Origin: Oscillibacter sp.
Lineage (GTDB): Bacteria; Bacillota; Clostridia; Oscillospirales; Oscillospiraceae
Reading direction: 5' to 3'
DNA: 14,882 nt
Assembly (NCBI GenBank): GCA_003487665.1
Contig: DNFA01000088.1
Coordinates: 10,899-25,780, forward strand
The position numbers and the translations under genes were made by a program. Each line of letters opens with the position of its first letter. Position 1 is the stretch's first letter. This document shows positions 1 to 8,243 of the stretch, one piece after another. Under the pieces are notes generated by a model that was not told the DNA's origin, searched no databases, and saw nothing but the letters and a program-made list of their open reading frames with translations.

Positions 1-42
1 CAGCTTGTCAAAAAAGTCCAAACGGACTTTTTTGACAAGCTG
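1..42. repeat. Perfect 19-bp inverted repeat (hairpin)
   Basis: Arms at 1-19 and 24-42 are exact reverse complements around a 4-base AAAC loop. Each arm carries TTTTTTGACAAGCTG in one orientation. A related string, TTTTTTGACAGTCTGA, occurs on the minus strand beside the terminator at 14773-14798, so the motif seems to be part of a local terminator-linked repeat family. It could act as a second terminator in either direction. Confidence 0.7.
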
Positions 43-665
43 AAAAAGTACGCGGAACATGCGTTCCGCGTACTTTTTTCTTGCTTTACCGCTGTGATGC
101 GTCCATTCTCCACCGTAACGCCCCACGCCTCCTGCGCCGCCTTTTCCGGCAGCGCCTGCACCGCCTCGGCCAGCACCGTTATCTGCTGGTACACAGCCGC
201 GCCGGTGGGCGAAACAGAGGTTCCCATCCGCATAGGTTCACAGAGCACCGTGGTGCTCTGTCTCGGCTCCACGGGCAGCGCATAGTAATACAGCCCGTCC
301 CCGGCATCCAGCCAGTTCTGCCGCAGCGTGATCTGCGGGAGGACGGACGGCGTTCCGGTGGTATTTCCCTTCGCGTCCACCCAGCAGGCGCTGAGCCGCA
401 GGCGCAGGAACACCGTGGTGCTCCCGGTGTTTTCCGCGGTAATATCGGACTTGACGGAGCCGGACGCGGCGGAGCCTGTCACCTCCGCACCGTTGACCTT
501 TTCGTGAACGGCGCAGGTGACGACGGCGGGGGTAAAACCGCTCTGCGCTTCCGTCCGGCGAAGCATGAAGGCCACCGCCACAGAAGCCAGCGCCACCACC
601 GCGGCCACGGCGATCACCGCCGCCGAGCGGCGCTTATTTTGCGGTCGTTGCAGTCTTTTCGCCAC
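1..665 (-). CDS. Membrane-anchored matrix-operon protein, partial (runs off left edge)
   Basis: The start is a GTG at 665, one base after the TAA of the upstream gene, with GGGAGG seven bases before it, so it is translationally coupled to the InlB-repeat gene. 221 complete codons are visible. The N-terminus is basic (KRLQRPQNKRR) and is followed by one membrane segment (about residues 15-33), then an extracellular domain with an NTGSTTVFLRLRLSACW stretch, a YYYALPV strand and a late AEAVQ...AWGVTV motif. This looks like the small SipW/TasA-associated proteins of Clostridia, in which a beta-sandwich sits outside the membrane; I cannot name the family. Oddly, no in-frame stop occurs before base 1: after VENGRITAVKQ the frame reads through both palindromes at 1-78. 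A TAA exists at 86-88 in another frame. It may end just outside the window or be frameshifted near its end. Confidence 0.75.
   Translation of the reverse strand, partial: MAKRLQRPQNKRRSAAVIAVAAVVALASVAVAFMLRRTEAQSGFTPAVVTCAVHEKVNGAEVTGSAASGSVKSDITAENTGSTTVFLRLRLSACWVDAKGNTTGTPSVLPQITLRQNWLDAGDGLYYYALPVEPRQSTTVLCEPMRMGTSVSPTGAAVYQQITVLAEAVQALPEKAAQEAWGVTVENGRITAVKQEKSTRNACSAYFFSLSKKSVWTFLTS
43..79. terminator. Bidirectional intrinsic terminator-like hairpin
   Basis: A 16-bp perfect stem (43-58 with 63-78, loop ATGC) begins with five A and ends with a T run (74-79), so it has U-tract geometry on both strands. For the minus strand it would end the matrix operon, yet the last open frame has not stopped before it. 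For the plus strand it would end a gene lying off the left edge. Confidence 0.7.
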
Positions 666-666
666 G

Positions 667-3600
667 TTACGCCTCCCTTCTGTTCACCACAGCATCGCTG
701 CTGCCGGTGAGCCATTTATCCTTGGTGGAAGCGCCGTCAAACGTCACGGTTTTCGTCTGACTGTCCTCCACCGTCACCGTCTGCGCGCCGTCGGCGTACC
801 GCCATGACCAGCTGTTCACCTGCTCCACCGTATAGTCGCCGCAGGGCAGGTCGTACACGGTGGTGCTGCCGCCGGCGGGCACCGTCACCTCCACCACATA
901 GGCAGGGTTATCCTTGGATGTCAGGCGATACACATACGTCCCAACGCCGTTGCTTTCATCCTCCGTCGCCTCTCTTGTGATGGTCACATTGCCGTACACC
1001 GCCTTGAACCGTGCATAGAACACGTTGGTCTGGGGCGCGGGAAGCAGCTCGCTGCGCTTCGGCGTCAATTTGCCGGTCGCGTCATCTATCGTTCCCTTCT
1101 CCCCCACCGGGATGGTGCATTCGGCGTTCTGATACCATCCGACAAAGGTATAGCCGCTCTTGGCGGCAGGCGTGGCGCCCTTGAAGGAGTTCTTTCCCTC
1201 CACCACCTCCAGCGTGTTGTCCAATGTGCCGCCGTTATACGCCCACACGCGGTACTCCACCGTGTATTGCAGCGGCTCGTAGTAGAAGATGATGTAGTTC
1301 TGCTTATCGTTGGGACGGAGAACGATGCTCTGGCTGGCCGATGAGACGCAGTTATAGCCGTCGATGGACTTCGCAGTGGCCGTGACCACCGCGCCGTATT
1401 TGCCGCTGTCGGTCTTGGAGGCCGCCAGCTCGTCCTCCGGCCGCGTGCTGTGGGGATCGCTGCCGTAGCGCAGGTAATAGGTGGTGTAGGTCTGTGTGTT
1501 GCGGGTATAGAACACGTACAGCTCCGTGCCCTCCTTCTGCACAGTGAGGGAGAAGGCTCCGGCGCTGACCTGCACCGTATCGCTGCTGTCGCCCCAGCGG
1601 ACGGAGGCCGTATCCCGCATGGTGAAGCCGCTGAATTCCTGCGGCGTGATGCTGATGGTGGCGCCGATCTGGCCGATGCCCTCGGTGTAAACGGTGGACT
1701 CGGTGTAGTTGGCGTAGGTGCCGTCCGGCTTGAGGCTTAGCTCGTCCGTGGCGGCATCCACATTTTGCAGCATGTAGTGGACGGCATAGTAGGCATTCTC
1801 GATGTTTTTGGTATAGTAGAAGGTGACGACATTATCCGCTGAACCCATGTAGCCACCGTTGCCGTCCTCGACCACCGCCAGAACAAGCCGCTTGTAGAAG
1901 GCGTCCGGCACATAGTCCTTCACCACCGCGAAGCGCTCTGTGACCACCGCCTTGGAGGTGGACTTGGCCACAGAGCCGGTACCGGTGGACTCGGACTCGA
2001 TCAGCTCACCTGTGTCATGATACCGGTATTCCACCTTATAGGACACCGTGGCGGCATGCACATAGTAGAAGGTGAACACGTTGACGGTGGGGTTGGAGGG
2101 GGTGTCCTCCTCCATGGTGATGGAGTGGCTGGCCAGCGTGGGATAATAGCCGCTGTTGAAGCCGCTGTACAGCTGGTTGTAAGGATCGCCCGCCTTGGGA
2201 TAGAAGGTGCGGGTGCTGCCCTGGTTGGCGTAGCCGCGGGAGTCCGCGGCGATCTGCCGGTGGTAGCCGCCGCCCTCACCGGCGTAATAGATGTAGGTAC
2301 GGCTCTCTCCGCTGCCATTGGTAACGGTGTAGGCTTTTCCGTCCTCCGGGCTGAACAGTGACGCGTGGCCCAGCAGCTCCTTCCATTCTTTGTCAGCCGT
2401 TTCCTTCAGCACGTAGTGGATCAGATAGGGCTGCGCGGTGAGATGGCTCCACTCGGCGTATACCAGCAGATTCTCCTTGACAGCCGTATCAGTGGGGGTA
2501 AGGGCGACCTTTTTCCCGCTCTTTTCATAGAACCAGCCGCCAAAGGTATACCCATGCCCCGACGGGTCGGTGGGATCGGCTATCTCGCCCAGCGTGGAGC
2601 CGTGATCCACCACCTGCGTGTGGTACACCAGCGCTTCATTGCCGGTGGTCTGGTACGTCTCCATGTCCTTCCGGTTCTTGAACAGGCGGACGGTATATGT
2701 CACCGGCTCCCATTTCGCATACAGGCTGATATCGTGCTCCGGCATAGTGCTGCCGGGGACGTACTCACTGCCCGGGAAGCAGCCGGGGGAGGTGTACCAG
2801 CCGCCCAGCTCATACGCATACTTTTCCAGCGGCTTCGGATAGGGCATCAGCAGGAGATCATACATCCTGCGATCCAGATCGGCCTGATACAGCACGTCAT
2901 TGTACTGGATGATCTCGTCGTAGTTCTGCGCCGTGAGTGTGTAGCTGTTCCGGTTGTAGTAGAAATTGGCGGTATAGGATTCGCGCCCGTCGGCCAGTGG
3001 TTCATTTATCTCCCGTTCGCTTCCGCCGGTCTTATCCCGCATACAGGTAAAGCCCGGCAGGGGAGGGTCTGTCTGATGCTCGATGTCCTTGTTGTCATCG
3101 TTGGCAAAGACGGTGTCGTAGAGCATATAATACCGCGTCACCCCGTCCACTGTGCGCGCTGCCACGCCCTCATCCTCCTCATGGCCCGGCAGCACCTCCA
3201 CATAGAGCTTATAGATCCACTGGCGGGGAATGCTCCATTTCACATTGGCGCCGTTGTCAAAGAAGGCCAGAAAGCTGACCCGGTCGGAATCGCCGTAGGT
3301 GGAAATGCGGCTCTCGTCATACAGCAGTGTGTCATCCAGCAGGGGATAGTAGCACTTGATGGTGGAGTTGCTGTTGTCCTGGGTGTACTTGATGTTGAAC
3401 TCACCGTTCCATCCGGCGAAGTAAGCGTAGTTGCCCCACTGCCCCTCACCCCGATGCTCACTCGCTTTGTTGGCGTCGTAGCCGCTTCGCGCCGTCTTGA
3501 TCTGGCCGAACACCTCCTCGGTGGGCCACAGGTGCAGCAGATCGGTGCCGTAGGGAACAGTGAATTCCAGATAGTGGAACCGATCGCCCTTGGCGTTATA

Positions 3601-5439
3601 GCCGCCGCCGTCGGGATAGGTGCCGAGGGTGTAGGTATATGCTGTGCCCGTGGGCTGCTGGATGGTGGGAAGCTCAGCCACCTCGCCCCAGTCGCCGCTT
3701 CGGACGTTATACAGCAGGCTCTCCACGTCATTGACCGTCTTGCCGTCTTTTTGCGGGCGCACACAGGCCCCCGTCTCCTGATAAAAGCCGAAGGGTCGCG
3801 TGCTGCCGCCCACCACGGAATAGACAGGCGTGTCGCTGGGATTTGCTGGAGAATTGACCGTGTCGTTGGCCGAGACATACTCCTTGGCGTAGTAGAACCG
3901 CAGGGTGTAGCTCTTGCGGGTATAGTAGATGTTCACCGTGGTGGAGCCGTCGCCCTCAATGGTGACGTTCTCATCGGCCTTTTCATATTGGGAATGCCGG
4001 AAAAGCTCCGGCTTGCAGCCTTCGTTGTGGGTGTGTCCGGCGTCCTCGGTAAGCCCGCAGATGTAGGAATCCGCCGTGAGCCACGATGCATCGCCGGAGA
4101 CGACCTCACCGGCGACGGCGCTGCGCTTCTGGCTGCCCATGTAGTCATACTCGGTGCCCTCTGCGTTTTTCAGCCAGTACACCACGGTGTACGTGGTGTC
4201 GGCGCTCTCCCACAGGGCGATGTAGCTGGCGTTCTCCGCCGGAACGGTGGTGGGCAGCTCGTCTTCCTCGCCGTCGCCCACGCCGTCCTCGCCCAGCTTG
4301 TCCCAGCCGGCGAAGCGGTAGCCGTGGCGGGTGGGGGTAGTGGCCACAAAGGGCGTGCCATAGCGGGCGTAGACGTGCTCAGAGCCGTAGCCGCCGTTGG
4401 CATCCAGCTTGACCTGATAGTAATTGCGGTCGTAGTAGCACTCGAACACAGTGGAGCCGTCCGCCGCCACCGCCTCGGGATAGTGATACAGCTTGGTGAA
4501 GCCGCTCGCCCGAACCTCGTCCAGCTTCAGATTGTCATTGGCGATGATGGTGCCCGTCAGGGCGCTGCCCCGCCTGTAATAGTCCACGTTCTCCGTGTAC
4601 ATGTCGTCGTGGATGTTCTGGAAGTAGTAGCGGACGGCATAGGGCACCGCAATGGCCTTGTAGTAGACATTGACGGTGTAGGTCTCCCCGGTGTAGTTCT
4701 CCCCCACCGACAGAGTCAGACTCTGTGCGCTCTCTGTGGCCGCGCCGGGGTCGGTGGTCGCCGGATCCGTGGGGTTCCAATAGGGCGCATAGCCCAGATA
4801 GGTGGGGGAAAGCACCGTCTGGCTGTACAGCTCGCCGCCCTTGATGGTAGCGGAGAAGCCGGTGTAGATGGGCAGGCTGGTCACAGCGTCCAGATAGTTG
4901 ACGGTGACGTTGATATATTCCGGAGCGCCGCTGCGGGATGCCCGGCGCTGCGTGCGCCTGGGCGCAGCCGCCGCGGACATCCCCTGCGTCAGCTCGTCCC
5001 TCTGGCGGTTCAGAGCGGCGGCGTCCGCCTCCACGTCGTAGGAAACAGTGACCCTGACGGCGTCGGAGACGCTCTCGCCGCCCGCGGCGCAGCGCACCGC
5101 GGCGCTGCCGCCCTCCAGCGCGGGAGACACCATGGCATACGTCAGCGTCAGGGTCGCGGCGGTGGCGTCGTAGATGTTCACCCAGTCGCCGTCCAGCTGT
5201 ATCTGCCACTGATAGTCCGTGTCGCCCGTCTCGCTGGTGGCCTCCAGCGTAACGCGGCCTGACTGGGGCAGCGTCACCTGCGTGGTCTTTGCGCCGTCCA
5301 CCGTGACGGTGACGGCATCGGACGCGTCGCCCACCACGGTCAGGCCGCCGGGCAGCAGCTCCATAAACAGCACAAGCCCCAGCAGCAGCGAGAGCAGCCG
5401 CCGGAAGCTCATGGTTCGGTTATTGATACATTTCTTCAT
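667..5439 (-). CDS. Giant secreted InlB B-repeat surface protein (1590 aa)
   Basis: Starts at ATG 5439 behind GGGAGGTGA, six bases after the stop of the preceding gene; an alternative start is Met10. A signal peptide (about 11-32, LLSLLLGLVLFMELLPGG) is followed by an Ig-like region (about 40-135) and an Arg-rich linker (about 160-170). Long arrays of beta modules follow. Typical InlB B-repeat (Listeria-Bacteroides repeat) signatures, G-Y-x-F-x-G-W with a terminal A-x-W or A-R-F, lie at about 345-410, 873-912, 940-998 and 1398-1480. Between them sit many Y-T-V-x-Y-Y/F-Y-Y strand modules, some MucBP-like (about 1132-1210). The C-terminus (1482-1570) looks like a small Cna-B/SpaA-type domain, ending in KDKWLTGSSDAVVN. 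There is no LPXTG motif and no C-terminal membrane helix, so attachment must be by another route, possibly through the co-encoded fibre. A role as adhesin or matrix component is inferred from repeats and context. Confidence 0.88.
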   Translation of the reverse strand: MKKCINNRTMSFRRLLSLLLGLVLFMELLPGGLTVVGDASDAVTVTVDGAKTTQVTLPQSGRVTLEATSETGDTDYQWQIQLDGDWVNIYDATAATLTLTYAMVSPALEGGSAAVRCAAGGESVSDAVRVTVSYDVEADAAALNRQRDELTQGMSAAAAPRRTQRRASRSGAPEYINVTVNYLDAVTSLPIYTGFSATIKGGELYSQTVLSPTYLGYAPYWNPTDPATTDPGAATESAQSLTLSVGENYTGETYTVNVYYKAIAVPYAVRYYFQNIHDDMYTENVDYYRRGSALTGTIIANDNLKLDEVRASGFTKLYHYPEAVAADGSTVFECYYDRNYYQVKLDANGGYGSEHVYARYGTPFVATTPTRHGYRFAGWDKLGEDGVGDGEEDELPTTVPAENASYIALWESADTTYTVVYWLKNAEGTEYDYMGSQKRSAVAGEVVSGDASWLTADSYICGLTEDAGHTHNEGCKPELFRHSQYEKADENVTIEGDGSTTVNIYYTRKSYTLRFYYAKEYVSANDTVNSPANPSDTPVYSVVGGSTRPFGFYQETGACVRPQKDGKTVNDVESLLYNVRSGDWGEVAELPTIQQPTGTAYTYTLGTYPDGGGYNAKGDRFHYLEFTVPYGTDLLHLWPTEEVFGQIKTARSGYDANKASEHRGEGQWGNYAYFAGWNGEFNIKYTQDNSNSTIKCYYPLLDDTLLYDESRISTYGDSDRVSFLAFFDNGANVKWSIPRQWIYKLYVEVLPGHEEDEGVAARTVDGVTRYYMLYDTVFANDDNKDIEHQTDPPLPGFTCMRDKTGGSEREINEPLADGRESYTANFYYNRNSYTLTAQNYDEIIQYNDVLYQADLDRRMYDLLLMPYPKPLEKYAYELGGWYTSPGCFPGSEYVPGSTMPEHDISLYAKWEPVTYTVRLFKNRKDMETYQTTGNEALVYHTQVVDHGSTLGEIADPTDPSGHGYTFGGWFYEKSGKKVALTPTDTAVKENLLVYAEWSHLTAQPYLIHYVLKETADKEWKELLGHASLFSPEDGKAYTVTNGSGESRTYIYYAGEGGGYHRQIAADSRGYANQGSTRTFYPKAGDPYNQLYSGFNSGYYPTLASHSITMEEDTPSNPTVNVFTFYYVHAATVSYKVEYRYHDTGELIESESTGTGSVAKSTSKAVVTERFAVVKDYVPDAFYKRLVLAVVEDGNGGYMGSADNVVTFYYTKNIENAYYAVHYMLQNVDAATDELSLKPDGTYANYTESTVYTEGIGQIGATISITPQEFSGFTMRDTASVRWGDSSDTVQVSAGAFSLTVQKEGTELYVFYTRNTQTYTTYYLRYGSDPHSTRPEDELAASKTDSGKYGAVVTATAKSIDGYNCVSSASQSIVLRPNDKQNYIIFYYEPLQYTVEYRVWAYNGGTLDNTLEVVEGKNSFKGATPAAKSGYTFVGWYQNAECTIPVGEKGTIDDATGKLTPKRSELLPAPQTNVFYARFKAVYGNVTITREATEDESNGVGTYVYRLTSKDNPAYVVEVTVPAGGSTTVYDLPCGDYTVEQVNSWSWRYADGAQTVTVEDSQTKTVTFDGASTKDKWLTGSSDAVVNRREA

Positions 5440-5445
5440 TCGGCG

Positions 5446-6027
5446 TCACCTCCCGTTCAGCCGTCCCCATGCGATCTGCGCTGTGTCCCCGCCCTCGCGC
5501 TGCACCGCAGCCGCCCGCACGCGGATGCTCAGCGCTTTGGACAGCTCTTCCAGCTCCGTGCGGGTCATATCCTCCGATACGTCCACTGTACCGCCGGCGA
5601 TCAGCCCGGCATCCAGCACCGTGTTGGGCGCCAGCTCCCGATAGTAGACATTGTCCTGCAAATGCGTCCAGCCGTCGGCCACGCGCCACGTCATCAGGCC
5701 GGTCGCATCGTGATAGATGCCGTCCGCGCCCAGCGTCCAGCCGCCCTGTACCTCCGCAAAAACGTAGACAGCGGCCTCGCTGCCCTCGAAGCGGACGGTC
5801 AGGTCTTTTTTGGCGGCCACACCGGGCTGCACCTGCGTTACACCGCTGTCGGTAACGGTCAGGTCGCCGAAGGTGATGACCCGTCCCTCGTCCTGCGAAT
5901 GGGCGGAGGCCACATAGCGGGAGAAGGTCACGCCGGTGAGGGCGAAGGTGACCACCGCCAGATACAGCAGCCATGCCCGCAGGGGCAGGCGGCGCTTATT
6001 CGGTTTTGCCAGCCTCTTGCCTGCCAT
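5446..6027 (-). CDS. TasA/camelysin-like secreted protein, SipW-type signal peptide
   Basis: 193 residues from ATG 6027, preceded by AGGAGGAG. A basic N-terminus (KRLAKPNKRR) leads to a hydrophobic segment (about 17-35) ending in ALTGVTFSRYVAS, the pattern seen in SipW-dependent signal peptides of TasA/CalY (camelysin) proteins. The mature part has a beta-rich start (RVITFGDLTVTDSG), a DLTVRFEGSEAAVYVFAEV strand pair and a GWT...VYYRELAPNTVLDAGLI section, matching the general layout of this family. The start lies 32 bases inside the end of the signal peptidase gene, which fits an enzyme-substrate pair made together. It is likely a minor fibre subunit or an accessory protein of the matrix; the family is fairly sure, the role is inferred. 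Confidence 0.8.
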   Translation of the reverse strand: MAGKRLAKPNKRRLPLRAWLLYLAVVTFALTGVTFSRYVASAHSQDEGRVITFGDLTVTDSGVTQVQPGVAAKKDLTVRFEGSEAAVYVFAEVQGGWTLGADGIYHDATGLMTWRVADGWTHLQDNVYYRELAPNTVLDAGLIAGGTVDVSEDMTRTELEELSKALSIRVRAAAVQREGGDTAQIAWGRLNGR

Positions 6028-6547
6028 AGTCTCCTCCTGCGTCGCGTTTCTTCTGTAATACGTCCGGTACCAGCACCAGAACGGGGATCATCAGCACCAG
6101 GCACAGCGCGCCCAGCGGCGTGCGCAGGAACCGCACCGCCGCGCCCGCGCCGTGAAGCGTCAGCACCACCCGTCCCAGCACATCGGCGGGCGGCACGGTG
6201 TCCGCATCGGCGGTGTTGTTGGCGTCGCCCTTTGTCCGATAGCCCTCCGCCGTCACCTCCGTGACGCGGTGGGTGGTGGTGTTGGCGCCGCTGCGGAACA
6301 TGATGACGTCGCCCGCGCTGTACGTCTCCTGCCGGTGTACGATCACCAGATCGTCGGCGCGGATGGCCGGCTCCATGCTGCCGGTGAGCACCACCGCCGA
6401 ACGATAGCCCAGAATGGCGGGGCTGTCGTTGTGAAAAAGTCTCTGCGCTGCCAGTGTGTACAGATTCGCCAGCAGCACCAGCGCCAGTGCCGCCACGATC
6501 ACCCCTTGCACCGCCCTGATGACGGCACTTCCGATTTTTTTAGCCAC
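5996..6547 (-). CDS. sipW: Signal peptidase I, SipW/ER type (second copy)
   Basis: 183 residues from a GTG at 6547 with AAGGAG eight bases upstream; the start overlaps the end of the preceding gene by eight bases. One N-terminal membrane segment (about 11-35) is followed by the catalytic region: VVLTGSMEP with the nucleophile Ser57, and TTTHRV with His93, which replaces the lysine of ordinary bacterial LepB. This Ser-His arrangement is the mark of the S26B (ER/archaeal/SipW) subfamily. TKGDANN (105-111) is the usual box after it. A second membrane segment lies at about 145-163. In Bacillus, SipW cleaves TasA and TapA signal peptides; here the neighbours carry SipW-type signals and are the likely substrates. 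It is one of two such enzymes in the operon. Confidence 0.92.
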   Translation of the reverse strand: MAKKIGSAVIRAVQGVIVAALALVLLANLYTLAAQRLFHNDSPAILGYRSAVVLTGSMEPAIRADDLVIVHRQETYSAGDVIMFRSGANTTTHRVTEVTAEGYRTKGDANNTADADTVPPADVLGRVVLTLHGAGAAVRFLRTPLGALCLVLMIPVLVLVPDVLQKKRDAGGDYGRQEAGKTE

Positions 6548-7307
6548 GCTTGTGTCTCCTTTTTGTGTTTATGCCTGTGATGATAACGATCAGTGCCGCC
6601 GCGCCCGGCGCCAGCACATACCACACCGGCGAGAACTCGTCGCCGGTCTTGTAGTCGGGCTTTTCCGGGTCGATGACCGTGCCGCCGGAGCCGCCCTGAT
6701 CGACGACGGTCAGATAGAAGCCCAGCTCCTCCACATCCGTGGCGGCGTTGCCCAGCGCCGTGTCCGCCGCGTCCTGCGCGGCGCTCACCTCAAACGGCCA
6801 CGACCACAGGATGGAAAAATCCTGCCGCTGATTGCCGCCCACGGTGCCGCTGACGGCGCGCACCACCTGCCCCTTGTCCACCCCGTTGGGAAGGACGTAG
6901 GACGTTGTGTCGGTAAAAGCCTCGCCGGTAAGGGCGGAGGTCACCGGCAGGGCGGCGTTCGTCTTTTTCTCATAGAGCACGGCGGTATAGCTCACCGTGC
7001 GCCCGGTGTTGTTTTTCAGCCGCACCAGCGTCTCCCCCGCCGTGCCGGGGGCGATCACCCGCTGCCCGTCGGCGGCGTTCACATTGTCGTAGCTGCGGCG
7101 GAACAGCTCCAGCCGCGCCGCGCCCTGTCCGTCCGTCTCCGTGGCGCTGTCCCACGTGAGCCGGCCGGTGGTGTAGGTCAATATATGCTCCGGGCGGGTA
7201 CCGCTGCTGGCGTAGGTCACGCCCAGCGCCGCCGGAAGCAGAATAAGCTGGATGAGGAGCAGCGTCAGCACCACCTCCAGCCGATTGGTTTTTTCGCGGA
7301 GGCTCAT
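6540..7307 (-). CDS. TasA-like protein with C-terminal membrane anchor
   Basis: I take the start at ATG 7307 because AAGGGAGGGA precedes it and the product then opens with a signal segment (about 11-34, VVLTLLLIQLILLPAALGVTYAS); the open frame reaches 7466 but that part is Arg/Pro-rich and lacks a ribosome site. 255 residues. The ectodomain shares two motifs with the TasA-like gene upstream: VIAPGT, and a W-x-WPFE ... DTALGN block close to the C-terminus, so the two are probably paralogues. A linker (VIDPEKPDYKTGDEFSP) leads to a C-terminal membrane helix and a basic tail (NTKRRHKRG). The layout suggests a cell-bound base or anchor for a fibre whose main subunit is the paralogue, in the way TapA is thought to serve TasA, but there is no clear TapA resemblance. 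Confidence 0.8.
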   Translation of the reverse strand: MSLREKTNRLEVVLTLLLIQLILLPAALGVTYASSGTRPEHILTYTTGRLTWDSATETDGQGAARLELFRRSYDNVNAADGQRVIAPGTAGETLVRLKNNTGRTVSYTAVLYEKKTNAALPVTSALTGEAFTDTTSYVLPNGVDKGQVVRAVSGTVGGNQRQDFSILWSWPFEVSAAQDAADTALGNAATDVEELGFYLTVVDQGGSGGTVIDPEKPDYKTGDEFSPVWYVLAPGAAALIVIITGINTKRRHKRG

Positions 7308-7348
7308 GCCGTCCCTCCCTTCCCCATCCGTTTTCCGGTACGCAGGCC

Positions 7349-7416
7349 GTCCGTCCGCCGCGCGGACAGACCGCCTATATACCGGAGCTCCCGCCTGCCC
7401 GCAAGGGGCAGGCGGG
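7349..7416 (-). other. Two hairpins in the gap between the TasA-like genes
   Basis: In the 174-base gap there are two strong stems: a perfect 11-bp stem at 7390-7400 with 7406-7416, and a 10-bp stem with one G-U pair at 7349-7358 with 7362-7371. Neither is followed by a T run on the minus strand, so they are not classic terminators. They may protect the 3' end of the upstream mRNA or lower expression of the downstream genes. I see no promoter in the gap. Confidence 0.5.
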
Positions 7417-7481
7417 TTCTCGATGCCGCAGGGAACAGGGGTGTTTCTCCGCGACCCGTACAGCAAATTGGTTAAGATAGA

Positions 7482-8243
7482 TTAGTCGACCTGGGTGACG
7501 GTAGCGGTTACCATGACATACACAGCGGGTATCGTATTGACACTTGCTGGGTCGGTTACAGTCGCCAGATCGCCCAGATAGGTGTCCTTGACATCGGTCT
7601 GCTTCGGATATGTAGCACCACCCTCAAACGGCCACTCCCAGGAAATCTTCAGTCCTTCATTTCCCTTTGTGGAGAGATCCGTGTTGGGCGCATAGGTCGC
7701 GCTGAAGCTGGCAACAGCCTCCTTTACAGCGTCCTGAACTTTTTCCACGGAAGTCATGCCATCGCCCATGCAGTTAATCGTTTTGGTTTCCTGTTTACCA
7801 TTAATCATCCCGGTAATCTTGAAGATCAGAGGGCAGTAGTATTCATCCGTGGAGCCAGCCTGACCGTTATTATATGCCCACTTGCCGGTAAGCGCAAAGT
7901 GCTCTGCATTATAAGTGACCTTCACCGCCACCTCGGGCTTTCCGCTCAGAGTCACAACTGCGGCGTCTTCCTTCTTAGTGCCGGGGGCTATGACTTTATA
8001 CTCACCACCGGCGATAACAGTGTTCGCTTGATTTTCAATCTGGTCGTACTTATCAGCGAAGATGTCGCCTGTCTCGTGAGCTGTCACCTTTACGCCCCAC
8101 TTGGCTACCTTGGCATGATCTGCGCCGATACCGCTGGTCACATACTTAGCGAACGTGCCGCCCACGAAGCAGCTGGTCACCAGCACCAGAGCCAGCAGCA
8201 GGCCGGCCACGCGCATGGTCTTTCCTGTTTTCTTTGTTTTCAT
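7482..8243 (-). CDS. TasA-like major fibre subunit, SipW-type signal peptide
   Basis: 253 residues from ATG 8243, with GGAGG at ideal distance. The N-terminus is basic (KTKKTGKTMR), then hydrophobic (about 11-31), and ends in FVGGTFAKYVTS, a typical SipW-dependent signal peptide. The mature part is rich in Lys, Thr, Val and Ala, with VIAPGT, TLSGKPEVAVKVTYNAEHF, YYCPLIFKITG and ISWEWPFEGG followed by DTYLGD and a final VYVMVTATVTQVD strand. This fits the TasA/CalY (camelysin) beta-sandwich family, which polymerises into extracellular fibres in Bacillus. The gene is visibly less GC-rich and less biased in codon choice than its neighbours, has the best ribosome site of the operon, and is bounded by hairpins on both sides, all of which suit an abundant structural protein. 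Confidence 0.82.
   Translation of the reverse strand: MKTKKTGKTMRVAGLLLALVLVTSCFVGGTFAKYVTSGIGADHAKVAKWGVKVTAHETGDIFADKYDQIENQANTVIAGGEYKVIAPGTKKEDAAVVTLSGKPEVAVKVTYNAEHFALTGKWAYNNGQAGSTDEYYCPLIFKITGMINGKQETKTINCMGDGMTSVEKVQDAVKEAVASFSATYAPNTDLSTKGNEGLKISWEWPFEGGATYPKQTDVKDTYLGDLATVTDPASVNTIPAVYVMVTATVTQVD

Noticed and set aside
2365..5262. 965-codon open frame on the plus strand, antisense to the giant InlB-repeat gene
   Set aside because: It mirrors the GC-rich codons of the opposite gene, has no domain I recognise, a Val/Gly/Ala/His-rich composition and no good ribosome site. The minus-strand frame has clear repeats and a signal peptide.
7349..7416. Intrinsic terminator after the TasA-like main subunit gene
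   Set aside because: Stems are strong, but no T run follows on the minus strand, so full termination is not supported.
7308..7466. 53-codon N-terminal extension of the anchored TasA-like gene
   Set aside because: No ribosome site, Arg/Pro-rich composition and hairpins; the ATG at 7307 has a strong ribosome site followed directly by a signal segment.
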